Shown here: positions 7,383 through 16,382 of the stretch, in pieces
Numbering within the stretch: position 1 is the stretch's first letter
Layout of the letters: each line of letters begins with the position of its first letter
From: Bacteroides sp. Marseille-P3684
GTDB lineage: Bacteria; Bacteroidota; Bacteroidia; Bacteroidales; Bacteroidaceae
Assembly: GCF_900291465.1 (NCBI RefSeq)
Contig: NZ_LT985808.1
Coordinates: 2,792,184-2,856,183 of the forward strand
Length of the DNA: 64,000 bases
Reading direction: 5' to 3'
Translations under genes and position numbers: made by a program
Notes under the pieces: generated by a model
Databases searched by the model: none
The model's input: only the letters and a program-made list of their open reading frames with translations
What the model was told of the DNA's origin: nothing

Positions 7383-9377
7383 ACTATTACACTACCTAAC
7401 CATCTACCTGAGTATCCCACATTCGTGGAAGGCATACGTCGTGCTCCGGACAGAGGGTACCGCCTCACTCCCGCACAGACCGCCACAGCCTTGAAGAACG
7501 CACTTCGCTACATCCCTGAAGAACTGCACGAACAGCTCGCCCCCGAGTTCATGGACGAGCTGTTGACCCGCGGAAAAATCTACGGTTACCGTTTCCGTCC
7601 GCAAGGCGACCTCAAAGCCAAACCCATCGACGAATATAAAGGCAACTGCATCGAAGGCAAGGCTTTCCAGGTAATGATTGACAACAACCTGTGTTTCGAC
7701 ATCGCGCTCTATCCCTATGAACTGGTGACCTACGGCGAGACCGGACAAGTCTGCCAGAACTGGATGCAATACCGCCTCATCAAGCAATATCTGGAAATCA
7801 TGACCAACGAGCAGACGCTCGTGGTGGAAAGCGGCCACCCGCTGGGCCTGTTCAAGTCGAAGCCCGAGGCACCGCGCGTCATCATCACCAACTCCATGAT
7901 GGTCGGCATGTTTGACAACATCAAGGACTGGGAGATTGCCGCACAGATGGGTGTGGCAAACTACGGACAGATGACCGCCGGCGGATGGATGTACATCGGT
8001 CCGCAGGGCATTGTCCACGGGACCTTCAACACCCTGCTCAACGCCGGACGCATGAAGCTGGGCATTCCCCAGGACGGCAACCTCAACGGACACCTCTTCG
8101 TCTCTTCCGGACTGGGAGGCATGAGCGGCGCACAACCGAAAGCCGCCGTCATTGCCGGTGCTGCGGCTATCATTGCCGAAGTGGACGCTTCACGCATCGA
8201 GACCCGCTACAAGCAAGGGTGGGTGGAACATGTCACCGAAAGCATTCCCGAGGCATTCAGCCTGGCAGCCCAGGCGATGCTCGACCGTCGTCCCTGCTCC
8301 ATCGCCTACCACGGCAACATCATCGACCTGCTGCAATATGCCGTCGACCACCATATCCACATCGAACTGCTGAGCGACCAGACTTCCTGCCACGCCGTCT
8401 ATGAAGGCGGATACTGTCCGGCAGGCATCACCTTCGAGGAACGTACGCGCCTGCTGAAGGAAGACCGTGAACGTTTCGAAGTGATGGTCAACGAGTCTCT
8501 TCGCCGCCACTTCGGGCTCATCAAGGAGCTGGTGGCACGCGGCACCTACTTCTTCGACTACGGCAACTCCTTCATGAAAGCCATCTATGACGCCGGCGTA
8601 CAGGAGATATCCAAGAACGGTGTCGACGAGAAAGACGGCTTCATCTGGCCTTCCTATGTGGAGGACATCATGGGACCCGAACTCTTTGACTACGGCTACG
8701 GTCCCTTCCGCTGGGTATGCCTGAGCGGAAAGCATGAAGACCTCATCAAGACCGACCATGCCGCCATGGAATGCATTCCCAAGGAAAGACGCGGACAGGA
8801 CATGGACAACTGGATCTGGATTCGCGACGCCGAGAAGAACAACCTCGTGGTTGGCACACAGGCACGCATCCTCTACCAGGACGCCGTAGGACGTATGAAC
8901 ATCGCGTTGAAGTTCAACGAAATGGTGCGCCGCGGTGAGGTGGGTCCCATCATGCTGGGACGTGACCACCACGACGTGAGCGGTACCGACTCTCCCTTCC
9001 GCGAGACCTCGAACATCAAGGACGGCAGCAATGTCATGGCAGACATGGCCGTACAGTGCTTCGCCGGGAACTGTGCCCGCGGCATGAGCCTCGTCGCCCT
9101 GCACAACGGTGGCGGTGTCGGCATCGGCAAAGCCATCAACGGCGGCTTCGGCATGGTGTGCGACGGCAGTGAACGGGTAGACCGGATTCTGCGTTCGTCG
9201 ATGCTGTGGGATGTCATGGGCGGTGTGGCACGCCGTTCGTGGGCACGCAATCCGCATGCCATGGAGACTTCGGCTGAGTTCAACACCTCGCATGCCGACG
9301 GCTACCACATCACCATGCCTCACCTGGCCGAGGATGCACTCATTGAAAAAACACTGAAAGACAAAGGAATTCTGTAA
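7380..9377 (+). CDS. hutU: Urocanate hydratase
   Basis: A 665-residue urocanase, which converts urocanate to 4-imidazolone-5-propionate using tightly bound NAD+ as an electrophile. Family blocks include VESGHPLGLF, GLGGMSGAQPKAA (NAD-binding region, about 240-252), the substrate region GRDHHDVSGTDSPFRETS and the late LHNGGGVGIGKAINGGFGM. It is the long form found in Bacteroidota and related bacteria, about 100 residues more than the roughly 555-residue Pseudomonas or Bacillus enzymes. The start ATG at 7380 lies inside the right arm of the operator-like repeat. It is the first gene of a five-gene histidine-degradation operon. Confidence 0.96.
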   Translation: MTITLPNHLPEYPTFVEGIRRAPDRGYRLTPAQTATALKNALRYIPEELHEQLAPEFMDELLTRGKIYGYRFRPQGDLKAKPIDEYKGNCIEGKAFQVMIDNNLCFDIALYPYELVTYGETGQVCQNWMQYRLIKQYLEIMTNEQTLVVESGHPLGLFKSKPEAPRVIITNSMMVGMFDNIKDWEIAAQMGVANYGQMTAGGWMYIGPQGIVHGTFNTLLNAGRMKLGIPQDGNLNGHLFVSSGLGGMSGAQPKAAVIAGAAAIIAEVDASRIETRYKQGWVEHVTESIPEAFSLAAQAMLDRRPCSIAYHGNIIDLLQYAVDHHIHIELLSDQTSCHAVYEGGYCPAGITFEERTRLLKEDRERFEVMVNESLRRHFGLIKELVARGTYFFDYGNSFMKAIYDAGVQEISKNGVDEKDGFIWPSYVEDIMGPELFDYGYGPFRWVCLSGKHEDLIKTDHAAMECIPKERRGQDMDNWIWIRDAEKNNLVVGTQARILYQDAVGRMNIALKFNEMVRRGEVGPIMLGRDHHDVSGTDSPFRETSNIKDGSNVMADMAVQCFAGNCARGMSLVALHNGGGVGIGKAINGGFGMVCDGSERVDRILRSSMLWDVMGGVARRSWARNPHAMETSAEFNTSHADGYHITMPHLAEDALIEKTLKDKGIL

Positions 9378-9499
9378 TCCGTGATTTCAAATCTCTCTCA
9401 ATTCTTCTTTAACCTTATAAATACCCACCGTGAGCCCAAAAGCTCCGGATAAAGAGACCTAAGAATACAGGAACTTAAGAACTTAAAACCTAAAATACC

Positions 9500-10399
9500 A
9501 TGTGGACAAGAATTATGGAATGCGTGCCCAACTTCAGCGAAGGGCGCGACCTCGAAAAGATAGATAAGATTGTTTCTCCCTTCCGCGCCCGTCAAGGCGT
9601 GAAGCTGCTGGACTACAGCAACGACGAAGACCACAACCGCTTGGTGGTCACTGTCGTGGGTGAACCGGAAGCCCTGAAGGAGGCCGTCATCGAAGCCATC
9701 GGTGTCGCCGTGAAACTGATTGACCTGAACCATCACCAGGGTCAGCACCCCCGTATGGGAGCAGCCGACGTGGTACCCTTCATCCCCATCAAGGGATGTA
9801 CCATGGACGAAGCCATCGCCCTGTCAAAGGAGGTAGGCGCCCGTGTGGCAGAAGCGTACAACCTGCCGGTGTTCCTCTATGAGAAATCGGCTTCAGCTCC
9901 CCACCGTGAGAACCTGGCAGCCATCCGCAAAGGTGAATTCGAAGGGATGGCAGAGAAGATACACCAACCCGAATGGAAGCCCGACTTCGGTCCTGCCGAA
10001 CGTCACCCGACAGCCGGTACCGTTGCCATCGGCGCACGCATGCCGCTCGTTGCCTACAACATCAACCTCGACACCCCGAGTCTGGAAATCGCACACGGCA
10101 TCGCCAAGAAGGTACGCTTCATCGGTGGCGGCCTGCGCTTCTGCAAAGCCATGGGCGTGGAACTGAAAGAGCGCGGCATCACCCAGGTATCCATGAACCT
10201 GACGGACTACAGCAAGACCGCCATCTACCGTGCGCACGAGATGGTGCGTTTCGAGGCACGTCGCTATGGAGTGAACATCGTGGGCAGTGAAATCATCGGA
10301 CTCGTCCCCATGGAAGCCCTGATTGACACAGCCGCCTACTATCTGGGACTGGAGAACTTCTCCATGCAGCAAGTGCTCGAATCACGCATCATGGAATAA
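9500..10399 (+). CDS. ftcD: Glutamate formimidoyltransferase
   Basis: A 299-residue single-function formiminotransferase that moves the formimino group of N-formimino-L-glutamate to tetrahydrofolate, releasing glutamate. The N-terminal MECVPNFSEGRD motif, VVGEPEALKEAV, the folate-region HPRMGAADVVPF block and YNINL region are clear. The cyclodeaminase half fused in mammalian FTCD is a separate gene here (11684-12313). The start at 9500 (MWTRIMECVPNFSEG) is usual for the family; an internal ATG at 9515 is possible. About 120 bp separate it from hutU and four from hutI, so it is probably cotranscribed. Confidence 0.94.
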   Translation: MWTRIMECVPNFSEGRDLEKIDKIVSPFRARQGVKLLDYSNDEDHNRLVVTVVGEPEALKEAVIEAIGVAVKLIDLNHHQGQHPRMGAADVVPFIPIKGCTMDEAIALSKEVGARVAEAYNLPVFLYEKSASAPHRENLAAIRKGEFEGMAEKIHQPEWKPDFGPAERHPTAGTVAIGARMPLVAYNINLDTPSLEIAHGIAKKVRFIGGGLRFCKAMGVELKERGITQVSMNLTDYSKTAIYRAHEMVRFEARRYGVNIVGSEIIGLVPMEALIDTAAYYLGLENFSMQQVLESRIME

Positions 10400-10402
10400 G
10401 CT

Positions 10403-11647
10403 ATGAAGAATTCCAACCTCATCATTACCGGTGCACGCATTGTCACCCCGCTGGGACGGACTGCACGCAAGGGAAAGGACATGAACGAGCTCTTCGATGA
10501 ATACGGAAGCATCGAAATCACCGAAGGGAAGATTACCTATGTCGGTCACGACCGTCCGCACCTCCCTGAGGGGTACCAGGTCATCCATGCAGACGGGAAA
10601 GTGGTGTTGCCCGGTTTTGTGGACTCACACACCCACCTCGTCTTCGGCGGATTCCGACCGGACGAATTCATCTGGCGCCTCAACGGAGATACCTACATGA
10701 GCATCCTCCAACGGGGCGGAGGTATCCTGAGCACGGTCAAGGCCACCCGTGAAGCGTCTCCCTCCTCACTACGCAACAAGACGGAGTGGTTCATCCATAC
10801 GATGAGCCAGATGGGAGTCACCACCGTGGAAGGCAAGAGCGGGTACGGACTCGACCGCGACACCGAACTGAAACAGCTGGAAGTGATGCAGAGCATCAAC
10901 TTCGACCCGATACGCAAGGTCGACATCGTGCCTACCTTCCTGGGAGCACATGCCGTCCCCACGGAATACAAGGGACGGGAAGACGACTACATCGACTTCC
11001 TCATCCGGGAGATGCTGCCCCTCATCAAGCAACGGATGCTCGCCGAGAACTGCGACATCTTCTGCGAGCGAGGTGTCTTCACCGTGGAACAGTCCCGCCG
11101 GTTGCTCCGTGCCGCACAGGAGATGGGCTTCGGTGTCAAGATACATGCCGACGAGATTGTGAGCTTCGGCGGCTCGGAACTGGCAGGAGAACTGCATGCC
11201 TTGAGTGCCGACCACCTGCTCCATGCGTCAGACGCCGGCATCCGTGCCCTGGCAGACAACGATGTGGTGGCAACCTTGCTGCCCCTCACTGCCTTCACCC
11301 TGCGCGAACCCTATGCACGCGGACGGGAAATGATTGACAGCGGATGCGCCGTGGCACTCGCCACCGACCTCAATCCGGGCAGCTGTTGTTCCGGCTCCAT
11401 CCCCCTGACGTTCGCCCTCGCCTGCATCTACATGCATCTCACCGTGGCAGAAGCCATCACGGCAATGACACTCAACGGTGCAGCAGCCGTCAACCGTGCC
11501 GACACCATCGGCAGCATTGAGGTGGGCAAGCAGGGAGACCTCGTCATGCTCGATGCCGACACCCCCAACGTCATGCCCTACTACACCGGCATGAACGCGG
11601 TGGAACGAACCATCAAGGGGGGACGCGTCGTCTCCCACAGAGAATGA
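10403..11647 (+). CDS. hutI: Imidazolonepropionase
   Basis: A 414-residue amidohydrolase that opens 4-imidazolone-5-propionate to N-formimino-L-glutamate. Metal and substrate motifs are present in order: GFVDSHTHLVFGG (HxH metal ligands), the HADEIVSFGGSELAGELHA region with a metal-ligand His, ADHLLH, and ATDLNPGSC with the metal-binding Asp. The N-terminal beta-sandwich (LIITGARIVTPLGR) and the closing GKQGDLVMLD strand are normal. It sits directly after ftcD with a 3-bp gap, consistent with one mRNA. Confidence 0.95.
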   Translation: MKNSNLIITGARIVTPLGRTARKGKDMNELFDEYGSIEITEGKITYVGHDRPHLPEGYQVIHADGKVVLPGFVDSHTHLVFGGFRPDEFIWRLNGDTYMSILQRGGGILSTVKATREASPSSLRNKTEWFIHTMSQMGVTTVEGKSGYGLDRDTELKQLEVMQSINFDPIRKVDIVPTFLGAHAVPTEYKGREDDYIDFLIREMLPLIKQRMLAENCDIFCERGVFTVEQSRRLLRAAQEMGFGVKIHADEIVSFGGSELAGELHALSADHLLHASDAGIRALADNDVVATLLPLTAFTLREPYARGREMIDSGCAVALATDLNPGSCCSGSIPLTFALACIYMHLTVAEAITAMTLNGAAAVNRADTIGSIEVGKQGDLVMLDADTPNVMPYYTGMNAVERTIKGGRVVSHRE

Positions 11648-11683
11648 TTACGATTGATTCATACCCAACAACCTAATACCATT

Positions 11684-12313
11684 ATGTTAGCAGAACTTAC
11701 ACTAAAAGCTTTCATTGATAAAGTCATCAGCAACGATCCCGTACCCGGCGGAGGCAGTGTCTCGGCGCTCAACGGTGCACTGGCAGCTTCGCTTGCCGCC
11801 ATGGTGGCCAACCTGACCGTCGGACGGAAGAAATACGTCGAAGTGAACGACCTCATGCAGGAACTTGCCGGACGCCTGGAAAAGACAGCCGGCAAACTGC
11901 TCGCCGATGTCGACCGTGACTCAGACGCCTACAACCGGGTGTTTGCCGCCTTCAAACTGCCCAAAGAGACGGATGAAGAAAAGGCTGCACGCAGCGAGGC
12001 CATCCAACGCGAGACAAAATACGCCGCAGAGGTGCCGATGGAAGTGGCACGTGCCGTCCATGACATCCTGCCGCAAATAGCCACCGTAGCACAACGGGGC
12101 AACTCCAATGCCGTAACCGACGCATGTGTGGCAATGATGTGTGCCCGCACGGCTGTGCTGGGAGCATTGCTCAACGTGAAAATCAACCTGTCGTCCATCA
12201 AGGACGAAGCCTACGTAAAGGCCATGAGCGAAGAAGCTGCACGCTTGGAAATCGACACGATGGAGCAGGAACGCAACCTACTGTTATACGCCAAAGAACA
12301 ACACGGATTATGA
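11684..12313 (+). CDS. fchA: Formimidoyltetrahydrofolate cyclodeaminase
   Basis: A 209-residue cyclodeaminase that converts 5-formimino-THF to 5,10-methenyl-THF and ammonia, finishing folate-linked histidine breakdown. The signature PVPGGGSVSALNGALAASLAAMVANLTVG (residues about 17-45, all present) is diagnostic of the FTCD C-terminal domain family. The start at 11684 (MLAELTLKAF) fits the family; an upstream in-frame ATG at 11654 would add ten unlike residues. Its TGA overlaps the hutH ATG in an ATGA arrangement, which suggests coupled translation. Confidence 0.93.
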   Translation: MLAELTLKAFIDKVISNDPVPGGGSVSALNGALAASLAAMVANLTVGRKKYVEVNDLMQELAGRLEKTAGKLLADVDRDSDAYNRVFAAFKLPKETDEEKAARSEAIQRETKYAAEVPMEVARAVHDILPQIATVAQRGNSNAVTDACVAMMCARTAVLGALLNVKINLSSIKDEAYVKAMSEEAARLEIDTMEQERNLLLYAKEQHGL

Positions 12314-13812
12314 AACACAAGAACGTCTACCTGATAGGGTCGGAAGACCTCACCTTCGAAATCATCGAACGGATTATCAACGAGAACCTCAAACTGGAAC
12401 TTGCTCCCGAAGCCAAGGAACGCATCGAACGGTGCCGCGACTACCTGGACCGGAAAATCGAGCAGTCGGAACAACCGCTCTATGGCATCACCACCGGCTT
12501 CGGCTCCCTCTGCAACCGCAACATCTCCCCGGACGAACTGAGTACACTCCAGGAGAATCTGGTAAAGAGCCATGCCTGCAGTGTGGGTGCGGAAATGCCC
12601 CACGTCATCGTCAAACTGATGTTCCTGCTGAAAGCCCATGCACTCTCATTGGGACACAGCGGCGTGCAGCTCATCACCGTACAACGCATCATCGACTTCT
12701 TCAACAACGACGTCCTCCCCATCGTCTACGACCGTGGCTCCCTGGGTGCATCGGGCGACCTCGCTCCACTGGCCAACCTCTTCCTGCCGCTCATCGGCGT
12801 GGGTGACGTCTATTACAAGGGGAAACGTTGCGAAGCCATCAGCGTGCTCGACGAATTCGGTTGGGAACCGGTGAAGCTGAAGAGCAAAGAAGGACTGGCA
12901 CTGCTCAACGGCACCCAGTTCATGAGCGCCAACGGTGTGTTTGCCATCCTTAAGGCACGCCGCCTGATGCAACGCGCAGACCTCATTGCGGCCGTGTCGC
13001 TCGAAGCGTTCGACGGACGCATCGACCCCTTCATGGACTGCATCCAACAGATGCGTCCGCATCAGGGACAGATTGAGACAGGTGCTGCCTTCCGCCGCAT
13101 CCTTGAAGGAAGCGAACTGATCAAGCAGCCCAAGGCACATGTGCAAGACCCGTACTCCTTCCGCTGCATCCCGCAAGTGCACGGGGCAACGAAGGATGCC
13201 GTCCGCTATGTATCGTCTGTCCTGCTCACTGAAATCAACTCGGTCACAGACAATCCCACCATCTTCCCCGATGAGGACCTGATTATCTCCGGTGGTAACT
13301 TCCACGGACAACCTCTGGCCCTGGCATACGACTACCTTGCCATTGCATTGGCAGAGCTGGGCAATATCTCCGAACGTCGTGTCGCCCAACTCATCATGGG
13401 GCTGCGCGGACTGCCGGAATTTCTGGTTGCCAATCCGGGACTCAACTCGGGCTTCATGATCCCGCAATATGCTGCCGCCTCCATGGTCAGCCAGAACAAG
13501 ATGTATTGCTATGCCGCCAGCAGCGACTCCATCGTGTCGAGCAACGGACAGGAAGACCATGTCAGCATGGGTGCCAATGCCGCCACGAAACTTTACAAGA
13601 TCATGGACAACCTCGACCACATCCTTGCCATCGAGCTGATGAACGCCGCCCAAGGTCTGGAGTTCCGACGTCCGCTGAAAAGCTCACCTGTCATCGAACG
13701 TTTCATCGACGAATACCGCAAGGAGGTCCCCTTCATCAAAGAAGACATTGTCATGTACAAGGAAATCCACAAGACAGTGGCCTTCCTGAAACGTTACAAG
13801 ATGGAACACTAG
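12310..13812 (+). CDS. hutH: Histidine ammonia-lyase
   Basis: A 500-residue lyase that removes ammonia from L-histidine to make urocanate, the first step of the pathway although the last gene of the operon. The Ala-Ser-Gly triad that forms the MIO electrophile is seen in GSLGASGDLAPLANL (about 140-154). YGITTGFGSLCNR near residue 57 and DNPTIF, SGGNFHGQPLA and the QEDHVSMG block are as expected. The start codon overlaps the fchA stop. It is followed by a hairpin terminator facing queE. Confidence 0.96.
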   Translation: MKHKNVYLIGSEDLTFEIIERIINENLKLELAPEAKERIERCRDYLDRKIEQSEQPLYGITTGFGSLCNRNISPDELSTLQENLVKSHACSVGAEMPHVIVKLMFLLKAHALSLGHSGVQLITVQRIIDFFNNDVLPIVYDRGSLGASGDLAPLANLFLPLIGVGDVYYKGKRCEAISVLDEFGWEPVKLKSKEGLALLNGTQFMSANGVFAILKARRLMQRADLIAAVSLEAFDGRIDPFMDCIQQMRPHQGQIETGAAFRRILEGSELIKQPKAHVQDPYSFRCIPQVHGATKDAVRYVSSVLLTEINSVTDNPTIFPDEDLIISGGNFHGQPLALAYDYLAIALAELGNISERRVAQLIMGLRGLPEFLVANPGLNSGFMIPQYAAASMVSQNKMYCYAASSDSIVSSNGQEDHVSMGANAATKLYKIMDNLDHILAIELMNAAQGLEFRRPLKSSPVIERFIDEYRKEVPFIKEDIVMYKEIHKTVAFLKRYKMEH

Positions 13813-13840
13813 GCAAATTTTCCCATTGATACCTATGAGC

Positions 13841-13888
13841 AACCCCGCGCATGCCATTCCCTCCAGGAAGATGGATGTGCGGGGTTTC
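13841..13888. terminator. Terminator between hutH and queE
   Basis: AACCCCGC (13841-13848) pairs with GCGGGGTT (13879-13886), extended by partly paired CAT/ATG, with T residues after the right arm. It separates the convergent hutH and queE genes. Confidence 0.7.
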
Positions 13889-13897
13889 GCATGTATA

Positions 13898-14443
13898 TCA
13901 CTGCACCCCGATGAGCTTGTGCAGCTGCAGGCTGAGACGCCAATGAGGATGCTCCAGGATGTAAGACAAGGTCTCCGGAATGTTTGCCCCGGAACAGGGT
14001 TGAAGAAAGTAGTGAGAGGCTTTGCCGGTAAAATAGCGTTCCACATCTTGTCCGATATAGACAACCTTGATTTCATCGCATGCCTGCAAGACGACCTCCG
14101 CCCCTTCTTTGGGAGAACAAGTCACCCAGTCAATCCCCTCCGGCAAGGGACGGGTTCCGTTGATCTCAATGCTGACATGAAAACCTTCGGCATGAAGACG
14201 GTCGACAAACGCCTGGTCAATCCACAAGGAGGGTTCCCCACCGGTCAGGATGACCCGGCGCGAAGGAAAGGCAGACAGGCGCCCCATGATTTCGTCATCA
14301 GTCATCCAGACCCCGTCTTCGTGACGGGTATCACAAAAACTACAATGAAGATTGCAACCGCTGAAACGGAGGAACACAGAGGGCGTACCGGCATGGTAAC
14401 CTTCCCCCTGGATGCTGTAGAAAATCTCGTTAATCTTTCTCAT
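13898..14443 (-). CDS. queE: 7-carboxy-7-deazaguanine synthase
   Basis: A 181-residue radical SAM enzyme that converts carboxytetrahydropterin to 7-carboxy-7-deazaguanine in queuosine precursor synthesis. The iron-sulfur motif C-x3-C-x2-C is seen in RFSGCNLHCSFCDTRH (about 29-44), and the N-terminal INEIFYSIQGEG and ILTGGEPSL blocks are typical. The start at 14443 (MRKINEIFYSIQ) overlaps the end of queD by 14 bp, suggesting translational coupling. The queDE promoter has been displaced by an IS element. Confidence 0.93.
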   Translation of the reverse strand: MRKINEIFYSIQGEGYHAGTPSVFLRFSGCNLHCSFCDTRHEDGVWMTDDEIMGRLSAFPSRRVILTGGEPSLWIDQAFVDRLHAEGFHVSIEINGTRPLPEGIDWVTCSPKEGAEVVLQACDEIKVVYIGQDVERYFTGKASHYFLQPCSGANIPETLSYILEHPHWRLSLQLHKLIGVQ

Positions 14444-14762
14444 AAACAGCCACATTCCCTTCCGACTCGCGGACTTCGACCTTGAAACAATGCTCCACAT
14501 GCTCGCAAACCCAACGAGCGATATTCTCAGCTGTCGGGTTGAAAGGCAACACATCGTTGAGATGCTTGTGGTCGAGCCGGTCGTGAATCTGCTGCTTGAT
14601 ATGAGAGAAGTCTACCACCATACCGTCGGCGTTCAACACTTCGGAACGACAATAGACGGTAATAATCCAATTGTGGCCGTGAAGATTTTCACACTTGCTG
14701 CGGTATGACAGACGCAGTGCATGGGAAGCGGACACTTCCATCCGCTTGATAACAGTGTACAT
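14430..14762 (-). CDS. queD: 6-carboxytetrahydropterin synthase
   Basis: A 110-residue member of the PTPS/QueD family, which makes 6-carboxytetrahydropterin from dihydroneopterin triphosphate. Zinc-binding histidines lie in SASHALRL (His14 region) and the LHGHNW motif. The active-site acid end E(S/N)xxN...YEKD and the DFSHIK block are present. It forms a pair with queE. An ISAon1 copy begins 48 bp upstream of the start and separates the gene from its likely promoter at 16260-16267. Confidence 0.93.
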   Translation of the reverse strand: MYTVIKRMEVSASHALRLSYRSKCENLHGHNWIITVYCRSEVLNADGMVVDFSHIKQQIHDRLDHKHLNDVLPFNPTAENIARWVCEHVEHCFKVEVRESEGNVAVYEKD

Positions 14763-14802
14763 GTTCGTTAGTGATTAAAGTGAGTAATAAGATGCCTGTC
14801 GC

Positions 14803-14810
14803 CTAATGTC
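14803..14810. repeat. 8-bp target-site duplication of ISAon1 copy 1 (left)
   Basis: CTAATGTC flanks the left end of the element and is repeated exactly at 16234-16241 on the right, showing a clean 8-bp duplication. Confidence 0.92.
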
Positions 14811-14874
14811 GGAGCAGTAGAAAATCAGTGGGGATTAGTTTTCCAATATCCAGAGGAATTCCGACCTTTGCCTT

Positions 14875-15261
14875 ATGGAAAAGAATCAATTGGAAGTGCT
14901 TGCGCGTATCGTGCTGCCTTCAGAAATACTGGATCATTTTGAGATAGCAGGTGTGCAACAGAGTCGGACAGAGATTCATATTTATCTCGACGAGTTAATG
15001 AATGCGGGATTGTCATCAGATGCCAATTTTGCATCCAAAGGCTTCATGGAGGCTGTGAATGTGACCGATTTCCCGATACGCGACCATAAGGTCATACTGG
15101 TCATACGCCGTCGCAGGTGGACCGACCTGCGTACAGGCAAGAGTTTCAGCCTTCCAATCAGCCTTGACATAGCCTGCAAAGGAACCCGTTACTCCAAGGA
15201 GTTCGGGGCTTTTTTAAAAGAAACGTATGGAGACATCCCCTGTGACCTGCCGTACGCTTGA
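14875..15261 (+). CDS. ISAon1-family transposase N-terminal region protein
   Basis: A 128-residue protein (MEKNQLEVLARIVLPSEILD...) encoded upstream of the ISAon1 DDE transposase. It resembles the separate N-terminal region protein found in ISAon1 elements and probably contributes DNA binding. The end overlaps the transposase ORF by 35 bp in another frame. A TTTTTTA heptamer occurs near the overlap, but the -1 frame stops soon after, so the two products are probably made separately. Confidence 0.85.
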   Translation: MEKNQLEVLARIVLPSEILDHFEIAGVQQSRTEIHIYLDELMNAGLSSDANFASKGFMEAVNVTDFPIRDHKVILVIRRRRWTDLRTGKSFSLPISLDIACKGTRYSKEFGAFLKETYGDIPCDLPYA

Positions 15262-16219
15262 AACATTCTACCACATAAATGCACATACCTTTGAGAAACA
15301 GTACAAGGAAACGCTAAGCGGCTTCCACGACTGGGACCAGCTCGACCATGCCGATTCATGGCTGTTGTTTCCCGAAAACATAGGTCGACATCTTGCCATA
15401 GACGAGTCTTCCCTGTCCAATGGGGAGCTGTATACGTTTGTCACCAACCGTGACCGGCATACAGGTGAAGGAAGTCTGGTGGCGGTCGTTTCCGGCACGA
15501 AATCGGAAGACGTGATACAGGTGCTGAAGTTGATAGACGAGGAAGAACGCATGAAAGTGGAGGAAGTGACCCTTGACCTTTCCGATTCAATGCGCAAGAT
15601 TGTTTCTGTCGCATTTCCGAAGGCTCAAAGAGTGATTGACCGTTTCCACATCCAGAAACTGGCTTGTGATGCCGTGCAGGAAATCCGTGTGGCGCACCGT
15701 TGGGACGCCTTGCAGCAAAGCAATGAAGAAATGGAAGAGTGCAAACAAACCGGCAAGCCCTATGTGCCGTTCCGCTTTTCCAATGGAGACACGCGTCCGG
15801 AATTGCTCATCAGAAGCCGTTACCTTCTGTTCAAATCAGCAGACAAATGGACGGAAAGACAAAAGGAAAGGGCTAAAATCCTCTTCGAGGAGTATCCTGA
15901 CATCAAAATGGCTTATGGTCTGTCCCACTCATTAAGAATGATATTCTCAAAGAACACCATCAAAGATGCAGCGCGGTTGAGCATGGCCAAATGGTACAAC
16001 AAAGTCGATGATTCAAGAATGAAGCAGTTCAATGTCATTGCCTCGACATTCTATGAGCATTATGACGAAATCCTGAACTTCTACAACAAACGCTCATCAA
16101 ATGCGGCAGCCGAATCATTCAACGCCAAAATCAAACTTTTCAGGGCGAATCTGCATGGAGTCGTAGACAAAAAATTCTTCCTCTTCAGAATTGCAAAGCT
16201 GTATGGTTATCCCCACTGA
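15227..16219 (+). CDS. ISAon1-family transposase (ISL3-type DDE)
   Basis: A 330-residue transposase. Candidate catalytic acids lie in LAIDESSLSNGELY (first Asp), VTLDLSDSMRKI followed by RVIDRFHIQK (second Asp region), and SNAAAESFNAKIKLFRANLHG (Glu). This is the layout of the ISL3-like DDE superfamily. Intact and identical in predicted sequence to the other two copies in the window, so probably active or recently so. Start ATG 15227 gives the shortest overlap with the upstream ORF. Confidence 0.88.
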   Translation: METSPVTCRTLETFYHINAHTFEKQYKETLSGFHDWDQLDHADSWLLFPENIGRHLAIDESSLSNGELYTFVTNRDRHTGEGSLVAVVSGTKSEDVIQVLKLIDEEERMKVEEVTLDLSDSMRKIVSVAFPKAQRVIDRFHIQKLACDAVQEIRVAHRWDALQQSNEEMEECKQTGKPYVPFRFSNGDTRPELLIRSRYLLFKSADKWTERQKERAKILFEEYPDIKMAYGLSHSLRMIFSKNTIKDAARLSMAKWYNKVDDSRMKQFNVIASTFYEHYDEILNFYNKRSSNAAAESFNAKIKLFRANLHGVVDKKFFLFRIAKLYGYPH

Positions 16220-16233
16220 TTTTCTACTGCTCC

Positions 16234-16241
16234 CTAATGTC
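16234..16241. repeat. 8-bp target-site duplication of ISAon1 copy 1 (right)
   Basis: CTAATGTC, identical to 14803-14810. Confidence 0.92.
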
Positions 16242-16259
16242 ACCTCAGCAACGGCAGCG

Positions 16260-16267
16260 CAAAGATA
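16260..16267 (-). promoter_or_regulatory. Orphaned -7 element of the queDE operon
   Basis: TATCTTTG on the minus strand fits TAnnTTTG. With the IS and one duplication removed, it would lie about 65 bp upstream of the queD ATG, a normal promoter distance. Now 1.4 kb of ISAon1, oriented against queDE, intervenes. Confidence 0.6.
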
Positions 16268-16382
16268 GAAGTTTCATGCCGGACAGCCAATCTTATGACA
16301 CGAAAAAAGTGTGCCGACGATTGCCTGTCAATGCGTCAACACACTTTTCTATCAGAAAAATCCTCTTCAGGATATTATCTCA

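Larger units (their letters stand above)
14811..16233 (+). mobile_element. ISAon1-family insertion sequence, copy 1 (complete)
   Basis: A 1423-bp element bounded by 25-bp perfect terminal inverted repeats starting GGAGCAGTAGAAAATCAG. An exact 8-bp target duplication (CTAATGTC) lies on each side. It carries two ORFs, an N-terminal-region protein and a DDE transposase. It differs from copies 2 and 3 at several positions (for example at about 15063, 15353, 15385-15389 and 16191), while those two share the same bases at each. It sits in the 5' untranslated region of queDE. Confidence 0.93.

Noticed and set aside
15210-15216. T TTT TTA slippery heptamer for -1 frameshift in the ISAon1 N-terminal ORF
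   Set aside because: The -1 frame meets TGA about ten codons later, and the transposase frame is the +1 frame, so slipping there would not join the two ORFs.
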